A stretch of 64,000 nucleotides of DNA from Alkaliphilus metalliredigens QYMF (GTDB lineage Bacteria > Bacillota > Clostridia > Peptostreptococcales > Natronincolaceae), in NCBI RefSeq assembly GCF_000016985.1, contig NC_009633.1, positions 806,001-870,000 of the forward strand, in the 5' to 3' direction. A program made the position numbers and the translations under genes. A model generated the notes under the pieces. That model worked only from the letters and a program-made list of their open reading frames with translations. It made no database searches and was not told the origin of the DNA. Of this stretch, positions 44,112-53,820 are shown one piece after another (position 1 is the stretch's first letter; each line of letters starts with the position of its first letter).

Positions 44112-44756
44112 ATGACTAGAGAATATAGCAACATTTCCATGGCGGTGATCCGTCGCTTACCTAAATACCATAGGTATCTAAAGGATTTACTAGATCAAGA
44201 AACTTATCGGATTTCATCAAAGGAACTAAGTAAACTAATAGGATTCACAGCCTCACAAATCCGACAAGACTTAAACTGTTTTGGTGGATTTGGCCAGCAG
44301 GGATATGGCTACAATGTAGAGGAATTATACAATGAGATCGGAAAAATTTTAGGACTGTATCAAAGTTACCCTACTGTTATTGTAGGTGCTGGAAATTTAG
44401 GGCAGGCAATTGCCAACTACACTAACTTTGATAAATTTGGGTTTAGTACTTTAGCGCTATTTGATTCAAATCCTAAAATGATTGGGATGCGGATACGAGA
44501 CATTGCAGTACATGATGTGGATCAATTAGAGGAGTTTATTAAGAAAAACCAAGTGAGGATTGGTGTAATTTGTACGCCAAAGAAAGTAGCACAAGATGTG
44601 GCAACGAAACTAAGTGAGGCTGGAGTGCAAGGAATTTGGAACTTTGCTCCAATTGATATAAAGGTGCCTGAGGAAATTATTGTGGAAAATGTCCATTTAA
44701 GTGAAAGTTTATTTACACTTTCATTTTTATTAAGCCAAGAATTTGACCAAGAATAA
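44112..44756 (+). CDS. rex: Redox-sensing transcriptional repressor Rex
   Basis: 214 residues from ATG 44112 with GGGAG upstream; a GTG at 44097 is less likely. N-terminal winged helix (ISSKELSKLIGFTASQIRQD) and a Rossmann domain with VGAGNLGQAIANY. Rex binds NADH and represses fermentation and energy genes when NAD+ is abundant. The protein has the expected length. It has a long leader from a perfect promoter. Confidence 0.95.
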   Translation: MTREYSNISMAVIRRLPKYHRYLKDLLDQETYRISSKELSKLIGFTASQIRQDLNCFGGFGQQGYGYNVEELYNEIGKILGLYQSYPTVIVGAGNLGQAIANYTNFDKFGFSTLALFDSNPKMIGMRIRDIAVHDVDQLEEFIKKNQVRIGVICTPKKVAQDVATKLSEAGVQGIWNFAPIDIKVPEEIIVENVHLSESLFTLSFLLSQEFDQE

Positions 44757-44778
44757 AACCCAAAAACCTGGGTTTTTT
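44755..44778 (+). terminator. Terminator overlapping rex stop codon
   Basis: AAAACCCA and TGGGTTTT pair immediately at and after the stop codon and end in TTTTTT. Confidence 0.82.
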
Positions 44779-44806
44779 ATTGCATATTATAATAAAGGGT
44801 GATGAA

Positions 44807-45274
44807 ATGGGAAGTTATTACTCGCAAATTTATGAATATACTGAGAAGGCAGTGAAGACTGTTTTGTCCTTGGATAGAAAAGGAATTAAGAATGATGGTG
44901 ATCAGCTGACGATTAGTGAGCTTCTTTTGCTTAAGGAGATTGGTGAACAGAAAGAGGGGAAGATGGCAGAGGTAATGGAAGCGTTAGCCTTGGACCGGAA
45001 TGTTTTCGCAACCATGCTAGGGAGAGTTCAATCTAGCCGGTATGTGACGAAAAAGAGGTGTCGATATGATGGAAGAGTGTATTTACTTATGTTAACAGAT
45101 AAAGGAAAAGACACTGTCTATCAGATTTTTGAGAGGGAAAAAGGAAATTTATTTCATTTGCTTGGAGATTTTACATTTAATGAAGAAAAGGCGATTTTAA
45201 AATTTTTAGTAAAGCTAGATATGCTCCATAAGGAAAAGAGTAGCAATGGGACAGAAATAAAAATAACCCCTTGA
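44807..45274 (+). CDS. MarR-like winged-helix regulator
   Basis: 155 residues from ATG 44807 with AAAGGGTG upstream; an in-frame TTG 27 bp earlier is unlikely. Helical with a central winged-helix: LTISELLLLKEIGEQ, then ALALDRNVFATMLGRVQSS and a wing KKRCRYDGRVYLLMLTDKG, the MarR pattern. The ligand and targets are unknown. It lies between rex and a ferredoxin on the other strand, sharing a bidirectional terminator. Confidence 0.75.
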   Translation: MGSYYSQIYEYTEKAVKTVLSLDRKGIKNDGDQLTISELLLLKEIGEQKEGKMAEVMEALALDRNVFATMLGRVQSSRYVTKKRCRYDGRVYLLMLTDKGKDTVYQIFEREKGNLFHLLGDFTFNEEKAILKFLVKLDMLHKEKSSNGTEIKITP

Positions 45275-45296
45275 GCAATTAGGTCATGGGGTTATT
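45262..45296. terminator. Bidirectional hairpin between MarR-like and ferredoxin genes
   Basis: AATAACCCC (45262-45270) pairs with GGGGTTATT (45288-45296) with a 17-nt loop, located at the end of the MarR-like gene and before the ferredoxin stop. Confidence 0.65.
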
Positions 45297-45315
45297 AATT
45301 ACTTGTATTTAGAAA

Positions 45316-45486
45316 TTATTGTGGTTGAGGTGCGTCTGTAGGACAAACGTTGGCACAAGCACCACAATCGATACATCCATCTTCTTCGATTACATAAATG
45401 TCATCTCCTGCTGTGATTACATCTACTGGACATTCTGGTTCACATGCGCCACAATTGATACATGATTCATTGATTTTATAAGCCAT
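45316..45486 (-). CDS. 2[4Fe-4S] ferredoxin
   Basis: 56 residues. Two complete CxxCxxCxxxCP clusters are visible: CINCGACEPECP and CIDCGACANVCP. Start MAYKIN with GGGAGG upstream; it ends APQPQ. This is a clostridial-type low-potential ferredoxin, the usual electron carrier for hydrogenase, pyruvate oxidoreductase or bifurcating enzymes. It is monocistronic. Confidence 0.96.
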   Translation of the reverse strand: MAYKINESCINCGACEPECPVDVITAGDDIYVIEEDGCIDCGACANVCPTDAPQPQ

Positions 45487-45618
45487 TATAATAGCCTCCC
45501 TATGTATATTTTATTTGGAACTTTAATTGTATTATAGCCATAAAAATGAGGACAGACAATAGAGAAACTCATTTTTTTATAAAAAAGGGCTAATTTATAA
45601 TGATTATCAGTGTAAATT

Positions 45619-45648
45619 TTGTTATTTCAGAAAAGACTATGGTATGAT
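45619..45648 (+). promoter_or_regulatory. Promoter of P-loop/Asp23 fusion gene
   Basis: TTGTTA, 18 nt, TATGAT, about 64 bp before the ATG. Confidence 0.5.
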
Positions 45649-45711
45649 AGAAGTGAACTCGTTATAGTCAAAAGATAAAATCTTTATAAGAAAAGAACAG
45701 GAGGTGGATTC

Positions 45712-46527
45712 ATGGAAGTAATCGTTCTAGTGGGGTCCAGTGGTACGGGAAAGAGCTATAGGGCAATTCATTTAGCAAAGGAAAAGAAGATTAATTACAT
45801 CATTGATGATGGCTTATTGATTAGTGGCAATAAAGTATTAGGTGGATTTTCAGCTAAAAGAGAACGGTCCAGGCTAGCAGCTATTAAAAGAGCTTTGTTT
45901 TTAGATGAGAAGCATCGAGATGAAATCATAAAGATCATAAAAAAAGAACAACCTAAAAGTATATTAATACTGGGTACTTCAGATAAAATGGTGGAAGCAA
46001 TTGTTAAAACCCTAAGTTTTGGAACAATAAAAGAGCGGGTCTATATTCATGATATTTCTACAGAGGAAGAAATAAAAATTGCAATAAAACATCGGAAGTA
46101 TGAAGGAAAACATGTGATTCCAGCGCCTACATTTGAGATTAAAAAACACTTTTCCGGTTATTTTCTCAATCCATTGAAAGTTTTCAGGAATTTCGGTAAA
46201 GAAGAACAACAGGAGTTGGAAGAAAAGTCTGTTGTGAGACCTACATTTAGTTATTTGGGAAAATATACAATTTCTGACCGCGTAATTGAAGAATTGATCT
46301 ATTATGCATCTAGAAAAGTAATTGGAGTCTATCAAGTGCAAAGGATTGATATAAAAAACACAAACTCAGGACTGTTGATTTATGCAGATATTAAAGGGGT
46401 TTATGGGAATCCCATTAAATCTTTAGCGGAGTTAGTACAGAGTCAGATTAAGTATGAAATTGAGGAGATGACTTCCTTTCACGTACTTGCAGTCAATATT
46501 CATGTGAAAAGCTTGGTGATCCTATAG
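45712..46527 (+). CDS. P-loop NTPase fused to an Asp23/Gls24-like domain
   Basis: 271 residues. The N-terminal ~150 residues begin EVIVLVGSSGTGKSYRAIHL, a Walker A P-loop, with SILILGTSDKMVEAI as a likely second strand. The C-terminal ~100 residues (SYLGKYTISDRVIEELIYYA to LAVNIHVKSLVI) match Asp23/Gls24 family proteins, which are envelope-stress and cell-surface associated in Firmicutes. A P-loop and this domain in one chain is an unusual arrangement. AGGAGGTGG precedes the ATG. Role unknown; an ATP-driven assembly or stress function is inferred. Confidence 0.7.
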   Translation: MEVIVLVGSSGTGKSYRAIHLAKEKKINYIIDDGLLISGNKVLGGFSAKRERSRLAAIKRALFLDEKHRDEIIKIIKKEQPKSILILGTSDKMVEAIVKTLSFGTIKERVYIHDISTEEEIKIAIKHRKYEGKHVIPAPTFEIKKHFSGYFLNPLKVFRNFGKEEQQELEEKSVVRPTFSYLGKYTISDRVIEELIYYASRKVIGVYQVQRIDIKNTNSGLLIYADIKGVYGNPIKSLAELVQSQIKYEIEEMTSFHVLAVNIHVKSLVIL

Positions 46528-46533
46528 AAAAGG

Positions 46534-46563
46534 TTTACAAGCTTTCTTAGGATATGGTATAAT
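46534..46563 (+). promoter_or_regulatory. Promoter of glutamate dehydrogenase gene
   Basis: TTTACA, 18 nt, perfect TATAAT. The leader to the start codon would be ~210 nt and contains a T-run (near 46620), a possible attenuation site. Confidence 0.6.
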
Positions 46564-46781
46564 GCTAGTGTGAGCTTCTGAAAGGGTTGTAGCCATCTGA
46601 ATTAGCTGAAATAAGCAAATTTTTTTGTGTTTTTCCCATTAAATAGTTATTTTTTTAACACTACTTAAGATTTAGAATATTCATATTTGATTTTAAGGAA
46701 GCTTGGCTTTTTTAAAATAGAGTAACATCTAAGGTTATGCTTTGGTTTTAGAATTCACATATCTATAGGAGGTTATAGAAA

Positions 46782-48035
46782 ATGTCTGAAAAAACACTTA
46801 ATCCGTTTGAAATTGCACAGCAACAAGTAAAAGGTGCATGTGACAAGCTAGGGGTAGAGGATGCTGTTTATGAAATCCTGAAAAACCCAATGAGAGTAAT
46901 GGAAGTGGCTATTCCAGTAAAGATGGACGATGGAAGTTTGAAATCCTTTGTTGGTTACAGGTCTCAGCATAATGATGCTGTAGGTCCTTTTAAAGGTGGC
47001 GTAAGATTTCATCAAGATGTAAACAGAGATGAAGTGAAGGCTCTTTCTACATGGATGACATTCAAATGTGGCGTTGTAGGTGTGCCATATGGTGGAGGAA
47101 AAGGTGGAATCACAGTAGACCCTAGAGATTTATCTCAAGGTGAGTTACAAAGATTGTCAAGAGGATATGCAAGAGCGATTGCACCAATCATTGGTGAAAA
47201 AGTTGATATTCCAGCACCAGATGTTGGAACAAATGGACAGGTTATGTCTTGGTTTATAGATGAATATCAAAAAACCACTGGTGAGTTTGCACCGGGCGTA
47301 TTTACAGGAAAGCCTGTGGACTTTTATGGTTCCCTTGCTAGAAATGAAGCAACTGGTTTTGGTGTTGCGATTATGGCAAGAGATGCTGCTAAAAAAATTG
47401 GTCTATCATTAAATGGTGCGACTGTAGCAATTCAAGGATTCGGAAATGTAGGAAGCTTCGCAGCTATATACATGGTTGGTATGGGAGCAAAGGTAACGGC
47501 AATTTCTGATCATACTGCATGTATTTTCGATGAAAATGGATTAGATATTGATGCCCTGATTGAGTACGTAAAAGGAAACAAACAAGTACAAGGATTCCCA
47601 GGAGCACAAAAGGAATTGCATAGAGATGAATTATTTGGAATGGATGTAGATATCTTAATGCCATGTGCATTAGAAAACCAAATTACTTTGAAAAATGTAA
47701 ACGATATCAAAGCTAAAATTGTAAGTGAAGGTGCAAATGGACCAACGACACCAGAAGCTGACAAAATTATGTATGATAAAGGAATCATTGTTGTACCAGA
47801 TATTTTAGCAAATGCTGGTGGGGTTACGGTATCTTACTTTGAGTGGGTACAAAATCTAATGAGATACTCTTGGTCCTTTGAAGAAGTCCAAGAAAAACAA
47901 GAAAAATTAATGGTTAAATCATTCGATGATATTTGGACATTAATGCATGAGCATAATGTTGACATGAGAACTGCTGGATACATGATGTCAATTAAGCGAA
48001 TTGCCACTGCTATGAAGTACAGAGGATGGTATTAG
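46782..48035 (+). CDS. Glu/Leu/Phe/Val family dehydrogenase, probable glutamate dehydrogenase
   Basis: 417 residues, the expected length for hexameric GDH. VGPFKGGVRFHQDVN and GVPYGGGKGGITVDP contain the glutamate-binding and catalytic Lys region, and GATVAIQGFGNVGSFAA is the NAD(P) Rossmann motif. It oxidises glutamate to 2-oxoglutarate and ammonia; in amino-acid-fermenting clostridia it is mostly NAD-dependent and catabolic. AGGAGGT precedes the ATG. It follows the fusion gene with its own promoter. Confidence 0.94.
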   Translation: MSEKTLNPFEIAQQQVKGACDKLGVEDAVYEILKNPMRVMEVAIPVKMDDGSLKSFVGYRSQHNDAVGPFKGGVRFHQDVNRDEVKALSTWMTFKCGVVGVPYGGGKGGITVDPRDLSQGELQRLSRGYARAIAPIIGEKVDIPAPDVGTNGQVMSWFIDEYQKTTGEFAPGVFTGKPVDFYGSLARNEATGFGVAIMARDAAKKIGLSLNGATVAIQGFGNVGSFAAIYMVGMGAKVTAISDHTACIFDENGLDIDALIEYVKGNKQVQGFPGAQKELHRDELFGMDVDILMPCALENQITLKNVNDIKAKIVSEGANGPTTPEADKIMYDKGIIVVPDILANAGGVTVSYFEWVQNLMRYSWSFEEVQEKQEKLMVKSFDDIWTLMHEHNVDMRTAGYMMSIKRIATAMKYRGWY

Positions 48036-48090
48036 TATTATCGCTTCTAATGAATAAAATAAATTGAGGATATCATTTCCTTGAACCAAT

Positions 48091-48133
48091 AAAAGAAGAG
48101 TAGACTGTCATTTTGACGGTCTACTCTTCTTTT
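48091..48133. terminator. Bidirectional terminator between gdh and small membrane protein
   Basis: A 15-bp perfect stem (AAAAGAAGAGTAGAC / GTCTACTCTTCTTTT) with an inner TGTCA/TGACG pairing. It overlaps the end of the minus-strand gene. Confidence 0.88.
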
Positions 48134-48318
48134 ATATTTTTTTTGTCTTTTGTACTTTTCTTGTCTTTTTTCTTTAGATGTTGAAACTTATCCTTATCTT
48201 CATGATATTCAATGGCTAACTTTCCGATCCGTTGACCGATTAATACTGAAATCCGATACACAAAGGGAATCAGTACAATGATTATCACAATGAGCAGTAG
48301 ATACAAAAGTATGAGCAT
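48121..48318 (-). CDS. Small single-pass membrane protein
   Basis: 65 residues. A hydrophobic N-terminal helix (~residues 3-22) is followed by a basic, Lys-rich cytoplasmic tail ending KKNIKEE. AAAGGAG precedes the ATG. I do not recognise a family. Its end lies inside the gdh terminator, which supports an independent unit. Confidence 0.6.
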   Translation of the reverse strand: MLILLYLLLIVIIIVLIPFVYRISVLIGQRIGKLAIEYHEDKDKFQHLKKKDKKSTKDKKNIKEE

Positions 48319-48939
48319 AGGGTAACTCCTTTCGAAATCATTGATTGGTATGTATTAAATTATAACATACTAAATTAATAGAAAATCATCGGTTTATGAA
48401 GATTCTACTTTGGGGGATCAGACCCTCATTAGTTTTTCTGATGTTTCAAATTTCCTAAGCCGGTGCACTAGAAATAAGGGGAAGTAGTGGGAAAACAAAC
48501 AAATGCAAGAACAAATAAAAATCCTGCATATTATAGTTAAAAAAATAACGGGAAATAGTACCAACTAAATGGAAATTGCCAAGAATACATCAATTACAAT
48601 GAAGTGATTGGAAAGTGTGTAACTATATAGAAGATTTCAGTGGAATATATGTAAATTTTCTGAACTAAGCAAGAATATTAAAAGAAGAGTTGAAATGAGT
48701 AGAATTATATAGTAAGATAGAGCGGTAAGACCATAGGATGACCCTACGAGATTACCAATAAATACCGCTTGAGAGATGTCACAAATTCAAGAAGGGAGGC
48801 TGCTATAAAAGAGATTAAGTGGTTGTGGAAGTCATTATTTAATTAAAAAGAACTATGTAAGAAAAAAATAATGGGTGTGAAATCATAGGGGAGACATAAT
48901 ACGCAAACGAAATAACAAAATGAATAAGGGGGATTTCAA
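48319..48939 (+). other. Long upstream region of lactate permease
   Basis: 621 bp without a gene. It contains the operator candidate at 48723 and an inverted pair AGCGGTA (48721) / TACCGCT (48763), just after a TATAGT-like -10 near 48709. The rest is AT-rich. Confidence 0.5.
48723..48733 (+). promoter_or_regulatory. FadR/LldR-type operator candidate before lctP
   Basis: CGGTAAGACCA fits the NGGTnnnACCN pattern of FadR-family GntR repressors and is identical to the site at 51731. Confidence 0.5.
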
Positions 48940-50628
48940 ATGTTACATGCAATACTCGCAGCACTACCAATCATATTAACCGTGGTTTTAATGGTGAAGT
49001 TTGCTTGGCCGGCTAAGAAGGTAATGCCAGTGGCTTGGGGAGTAGCAGCATTATTAGCACTTGGGGTGTGGGGAATGCCTTTTCAATGGTTAGCTGGAGC
49101 CACTGTATTTGGCGGACTAAGTGCCTTTAATATTTTAATTATTGTATTTGGAGCCATTTTATTAATGAATACACTACAAAATAGTGGAGCGATGAAAGTA
49201 ATTAGTCAGGGCTTTTATGGTATTACCCCAGATAGAAGGATACAAGCAATCATTATTGCTTTCTTATTTACTGCTTTTATAGAAGGGGCAGCAGGATTTG
49301 GAACACCAGCAGCTCTAGCAGGACCATTACTAGTCGGGTTAGGCTTCCCACCGCTGGCGGCGGCCATGGTGGCATTGGTAGGAAATAGTACACCGGTTAG
49401 TTTCGGTGCAGTAGGAACACCAGTTATCGGTGGAGTCACATCTGTATTGGGCTCACCTGAAACCGTAGCTCAAATAGAAGCAGCAGGAATGACCACCGGA
49501 GAATTTATCCATCAAGTGGGAATCTGGTCGGCTCTGCCTCATGGAATCATGGGTGTTTTGATGCCATTAATCATCGTCATGATGCTAACAAAGCTATTTG
49601 GTGAGAAAAAGTCCTTTAAGGATGCATTTGAAGTAGCACCATTTGCTATTTTTGCAGGTCTTGCCTTTGTGGTACCATACATTTCAATCGCGGTATTATT
49701 TGGACCTGAATTACCATCTCTAGCGGGGGCACTCATCGCACTGATTATTGTGGTTCCTGCCACCAAGAAAGGTTTTTTATGTCCTAAAAACGTATGGGAT
49801 TTTCCTAAAAAAGATAAATGGGATGCTTCATGGACGGGAACCGAAGAACTGGCAGCGACATCAGAATCAGAACCAGAAGATAAAAAACAAATGGGACTTA
49901 TTACAGCATGGATGCCATATATCTTAGTATCGGTCATTTTAGTTGTCACAAGAATTCCAGCCTTTGGATTAAAGGATATCCTAACAAGCTATACACTTGG
50001 ATGGCAAGGAATATTAGGGACAAGCTTGAATTACTCATTGCAATACTTGTATTTACCAGGAACAATTCCGTTTATTTTAGTAGCAATTATCACAATATTC
50101 ATGCACGGTATGAAAACGGAAGAGGTTAAGGAAACTTGGGGAAAATCTATGAAACAGGTAGGTCCAGCGGCAATTGCACTTGGATTTGCCATTGCAATGG
50201 TTCAAGTAATGCTAAATTCAGGAAACAATGTTTCGGGGATGGCGGGTATGACTGTGACAATGTCGGTGGCGGCAGCATCTTTATTCCAAGGAGTATGGCC
50301 TTTATTTGCACCGTTTATTGGAATATTAGGGGCATTTATGTCCGGTAGTAATACAACATCTAATATCTTGTTCTCTGCTTTTCAATATAATGTAGCAGAT
50401 CAAATTGGCGTTTCAAGACTAGTCATTTTAGGGCTACAAGTAGTTGGTGGCGCTGCTGGTAATATGATTTGTGTTCATAATGTCGTGGCAGCCTGTACCA
50501 CCGTGGGGGTACTTGGTAAAGAAGGAGAGATTATCAAGATCAATGCAATTCCGGCATTTATTTATGCCATCGTAACAGGTCTATTTGCCTATGCTGTGAT
50601 TCTGCTCTTTGGACCAACATTGTTTTAA
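48940..50628 (+). CDS. lctP: L-lactate permease
   Basis: 562 residues with 12 or more membrane helices. It begins with the helix-rich [40 protein letters not shown] is a signature of the LctP family, and [15 protein letters not shown] and [16 protein letters not shown] are further conserved stretches. It imports lactate (or glycolate) with protons. AAGGGGG precedes the ATG. It is followed by a FadR-type regulator and an etfBA-lactate dehydrogenase set. Confidence 0.95.
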   Translation: MLHAILAALPIILTVVLMVKFAWPAKKVMPVAWGVAALLALGVWGMPFQWLAGATVFGGLSAFNILIIVFGAILLMNTLQNSGAMKVISQGFYGITPDRRIQAIIIAFLFTAFIEGAAGFGTPAALAGPLLVGLGFPPLAAAMVALVGNSTPVSFGAVGTPVIGGVTSVLGSPETVAQIEAAGMTTGEFIHQVGIWSALPHGIMGVLMPLIIVMMLTKLFGEKKSFKDAFEVAPFAIFAGLAFVVPYISIAVLFGPELPSLAGALIALIIVVPATKKGFLCPKNVWDFPKKDKWDASWTGTEELAATSESEPEDKKQMGLITAWMPYILVSVILVVTRIPAFGLKDILTSYTLGWQGILGTSLNYSLQYLYLPGTIPFILVAIITIFMHGMKTEEVKETWGKSMKQVGPAAIALGFAIAMVQVMLNSGNNVSGMAGMTVTMSVAAASLFQGVWPLFAPFIGILGAFMSGSNTTSNILFSAFQYNVADQIGVSRLVILGLQVVGGAAGNMICVHNVVAACTTVGVLGKEGEIIKINAIPAFIYAIVTGLFAYAVILLFGPTLF

Positions 50629-50640
50629 TTGCGATAAAGT

Positions 50641-50654
50641 GGAAAACGTTTACA
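50641..50654 (+). promoter_or_regulatory. Possible cre site
   Basis: GGAAAACGTTTACA matches 13 of 14 positions of a CcpA catabolite-response element. It lies between lctP and its regulator and may control the regulator. Confidence 0.35.
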
Positions 50655-50774
50655 GACAGAGAGCAGGAAAAAATCTTTCTCCTTAAAATTATATGTATTG
50701 TGTAAATATATAGTATAATACTACTAAAGGCATAAATTATACTATATATTTTAAGTAGATAGAGGAGTGAAGTA

Positions 50775-51488
50775 ATGTTTCGACCGATCAAAAGTACAAA
50801 AGTATACGAACAAGTGGCAGAACAGATTCAAGATATGATTGTAAATGGTGAATTGCAAAAAGGTGACAAGCTTCCTTCGGAAAGACATTTAGCAGAAGAA
50901 TTACAAGTGAGTAGGGCTTCTATTCGTGAGGCACTACGTGCATTGCAAATCATAGGATTAATTGACGTAAGACAAGGCGAGGGCAGTTATATTAACCATA
51001 GTTTTGAGAAATGTTTATTTCAGCCACTCTCCATTATGTTTATGCTACAGCAAAGTAAGCCAGAGGAAATTATTGAGCTAAGAAAGATCATAGAGGTAGA
51101 AGCCGCATATTTAGCAGCCAAAAGAGCTGATGATGAAGAAATAGAACAACTTAGAAGTCTCATTGAACAGTTGAAGATTTTAAAGGACCTGGATGACGAA
51201 GAGACCAGCGTCTCTGTTGATAAACAATTTCATTATTTGATTGCTAAATCTTCCAAAAACCAATTACTTGTAAATGTACTGAATGTCATTTCTGAGTTGA
51301 TGGATAAGTTTATTAAAGACGCCCGAGGTATGATTTTAATCCGTGAGGAAAACAAGGAAGTATTAATTAACCAGCATGAAGCCATATTCAAAGGATTGGA
51401 AAACCGGGATCCTGATGCGACTGCCGGGGCTATGCAAGCACATATTAAATTTATTATGAAAGAATATTTAAATAGTCCAGTCGCATAA
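50775..51488 (+). CDS. FadR-subfamily GntR transcriptional regulator of lactate utilisation
   Basis: 237 residues. N-terminal winged helix (VNGELQKGDKLPSERHLAEE, then LQVSRASIREALRALQ) and a C-terminal all-helical FCD ligand domain. FCD regulators such as LldR/LutR respond to lactate and repress lactate genes. Location between lctP and etfBA supports that role. GAGGAGTG precedes the ATG. Operators of the NGGTnnnACCN type flank both target units. Confidence 0.88.
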   Translation: MFRPIKSTKVYEQVAEQIQDMIVNGELQKGDKLPSERHLAEELQVSRASIREALRALQIIGLIDVRQGEGSYINHSFEKCLFQPLSIMFMLQQSKPEEIIELRKIIEVEAAYLAAKRADDEEIEQLRSLIEQLKILKDLDDEETSVSVDKQFHYLIAKSSKNQLLVNVLNVISELMDKFIKDARGMILIREENKEVLINQHEAIFKGLENRDPDATAGAMQAHIKFIMKEYLNSPVA

Positions 51489-51640
51489 ACAAATGAATCG
51501 ATTTCAACCATAAAACAAAGCCCACTCCATATGCTATGTTTTGCCTTGAGGATGGAAGGAAAAAGCCATGCAAAAGTTGTTAAAAATTAAACTTATATTG
51601 CAATATTTAAAACATTGTGATAATTTAAGTTCATGGGAAC

Positions 51641-51651
51641 TGGTATGACCA
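51641..51651 (+). promoter_or_regulatory. FadR/LldR-type operator candidate upstream of etfBA
   Basis: TGGTATGACCA is a perfect TGGT-N3-ACCA palindrome, 130 bp before etfB. Confidence 0.55.
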
Positions 51652-51730
51652 CACTACCACGAGAGAGAAAACAGATAGAGTATAAAAAACATAAGTGAAT
51701 CAATTAAAAGAAAACATTTCTCAACTCTAT

Positions 51731-51741
51731 CGGTAAGACCA
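51731..51741 (+). promoter_or_regulatory. Second operator candidate before etfBA
   Basis: CGGTAAGACCA, identical to the copy before lctP, 30 bp before the etfB start. A looping or blocking role with the 51641 site is possible. Confidence 0.5.
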
Positions 51742-51770
51742 TCATACCAAAATACGCAAGGAGGGATATT

Positions 51771-52559
51771 ATGAATATTTTAGTCTGTATTAAGCAAGTT
51801 CCAGGTACGACAAAGGTAGAAGTAGATGAAAAAACAGGGGTTTTAAAAAGAGATGGAATTGATTCTAAGATGAATCCCTACGACTTATATGCTTTAGAGA
51901 GCGCGATGTACATTAAGGAGAAAGCTGGTGGTAAGGTCAATGTCATCAGCATGGGACCACCACAATCAATGGAAATAATTAGAGAAGCCTTCACAATGGG
52001 TGCTGACGATGGGATGCTTTTATCTGATAGAAAGTTTGCCGGTGCAGATGTATTAGCAACGGCGTATACGCTTTCCCAGGGGGCAAAGAAATTTGGGAAT
52101 ACGGATTTAATCATCTGCGGGAAGCAAACAACTGATGGAGACACAGCTCAGGTAGGACCTGAAATGGCAGAATACCTCGGCATTGCTCACGTAGCCAATG
52201 TGAGAAAAGTTCTTGAATTAAAGGAAAAATCAATTGTTGTAGAGGTGGATTTACCAGAGTCAGTTGAATTGGTTGAAGTGACATATCCATGTTTGATCAC
52301 AGTAGAAAAAGGAATTTTTGAGCCTAGACTGCCATCTTTTAAGAGAAAACTAGCTACTCGAGACAAAGAAATTCAAGTGATTTCTATTAAGGATTTTGAA
52401 GACCAAAATGAAAAAAGGTATGGATTAAGTGGGTCTCCAACTCAAGTGGAGCGGATATTCCCTCCGGAGTCCAACGATGATCAGGAAATATGGAATGGAT
52501 CAGGTCAAGAATTAGCAACTAAGATGCTGGATAAATTAGTAGAATTAAAATTTGTATAG
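51771..52559 (+). CDS. etfB: Electron transfer flavoprotein beta subunit
   Basis: 262 residues. It begins [19 protein letters not shown] and contains [20 protein letters not shown], both EtfB signatures. EtfB binds a nucleotide and flavin. With EtfA and the downstream FAD dehydrogenase it forms an LctBCD-type complex as in Acetobacterium, which drives endergonic NAD+ reduction by lactate through oxidation of reduced ferredoxin. AAGGAGG precedes the ATG. Confidence 0.95.
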   Translation: MNILVCIKQVPGTTKVEVDEKTGVLKRDGIDSKMNPYDLYALESAMYIKEKAGGKVNVISMGPPQSMEIIREAFTMGADDGMLLSDRKFAGADVLATAYTLSQGAKKFGNTDLIICGKQTTDGDTAQVGPEMAEYLGIAHVANVRKVLELKEKSIVVEVDLPESVELVEVTYPCLITVEKGIFEPRLPSFKRKLATRDKEIQVISIKDFEDQNEKRYGLSGSPTQVERIFPPESNDDQEIWNGSGQELATKMLDKLVELKFV

Positions 52560-52580
52560 AAAAAGGATAGGAGGGATCAT

Positions 52581-53807
52581 ATGGGACGATTGATTGTCAA
52601 TCAAGAAAAGATAAAAAATGTAGAAGAGGCTATTAAGCTATGTCCTTTTAATGCCATTGAATCTATCAATGGGAAGGTGGAAATCAATGGAGCCTGTAAA
52701 ATGTGTAAAATTTGTGTGAAAAAAGGTTATGACGGTGCTTTTGTATTTGTAGAAGATGACATGCCTAAGGTTGATAAGGATTTATGGAAGGGAATTGCAG
52801 TCTATGTAGAGCACACTGAAGGAGTCATCCACCCTGTGACCATAGAGTTGATCGGCAAAGCAAAAGAGCTTGCTGGAAAACTAAATTATCCTGTATATGC
52901 AGTTTTCATTGGTGCGGATATTCGTGATAAAGCAGAAGAATTATTGCATTATGGCGTTGATGAAGTTTTCACCTATGATCATAAAGCGCTAAAGCACTTT
53001 AGAATTGAACCCTATACTGCAGCCTTTGAAGATTTTGTAAACAAAGTAAGTCCTTCAACTGTTTTAGTAGGAGCAACAACAGTGGGTAGGTCATTAGCTC
53101 CTAGGGTGGCTGCTAGATTCAAAACAGGACTAACGGCTGACTGTACAGTGTTAGATGTAAAGGAAAATTCGGATTTAGTACAGATTCGACCAGCATTTGG
53201 TGGAAATATTATGGCCCAGATCATTACACCTAATCACAGACCACAATTTGCAACTGTAAGATATAAGGTAATGTCTATGGCAGAAAGAGTGAGGCAAGCA
53301 TCTGGAAAGGTAACCCTATGCAAAATTGATGAAGAGAAGCTTGTTTCAGGCATTACGGTATTAGGAGTGGAGAAGAAAGAAGCAGAAACCAGTATCTCAG
53401 ATGCTGAGGTCATTGTTGTAGCGGGCAGAGGAATCAAAGCTCAAAAGGACTTGCAAATGATTTATGACCTTGCGGATGCATTAGGTGGTCAAGTAGCTGT
53501 CACAAGACCTCTAATTGAAGCTGGCTGGGGAGATCCTAGAAGACAAATTGGACTCAGTGGACGAACAGTTAGGCCTAAATTAATTATTACTTGTGGCGTA
53601 TCTGGTGCAGTTCAATTTACAGCGGGAATGAATAACTCTGAATGCATTATGGCAATTAATGAGGATGAAAATGCGTCAATTTGTAAGATAGCTCATTACA
53701 GTATTGTGGGAGATATTTACGATATCATACCTAAACTAATGGATAAACTAAAGAATTCTACTCAAGAAGGACTTGGAGTATTAATACAGGATATCAAAGC
53801 TGTTTAA
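52581..53807 (+). CDS. etfA: Electron transfer flavoprotein alpha subunit with N-terminal iron-sulfur region
   Basis: 408 residues. The N-terminal ~60 residues contain CPFNAIE and CKMCKICVKKG, four Cys that can hold one [4Fe-4S] cluster, as in LctC of lactate-oxidising acetogens. The rest is a normal EtfA, with VVAGRGIKAQKDLQMI and SGRTVRPKLIITCGVSGAVQ binding FAD. It lies 21 bp after etfB. The extra cluster fits electron exchange with ferredoxin. Confidence 0.93.
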   Translation: MGRLIVNQEKIKNVEEAIKLCPFNAIESINGKVEINGACKMCKICVKKGYDGAFVFVEDDMPKVDKDLWKGIAVYVEHTEGVIHPVTIELIGKAKELAGKLNYPVYAVFIGADIRDKAEELLHYGVDEVFTYDHKALKHFRIEPYTAAFEDFVNKVSPSTVLVGATTVGRSLAPRVAARFKTGLTADCTVLDVKENSDLVQIRPAFGGNIMAQIITPNHRPQFATVRYKVMSMAERVRQASGKVTLCKIDEEKLVSGITVLGVEKKEAETSISDAEVIVVAGRGIKAQKDLQMIYDLADALGGQVAVTRPLIEAGWGDPRRQIGLSGRTVRPKLIITCGVSGAVQFTAGMNNSECIMAINEDENASICKIAHYSIVGDIYDIIPKLMDKLKNSTQEGLGVLIQDIKAV

Positions 53808-53820
53808 GGAGGGATAATGG

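Noticed and set aside
49908-50348. Two plus-strand ORFs overlapping lctP in another frame
   Set aside because: They lie entirely within the well-supported permease gene and have unlikely composition.
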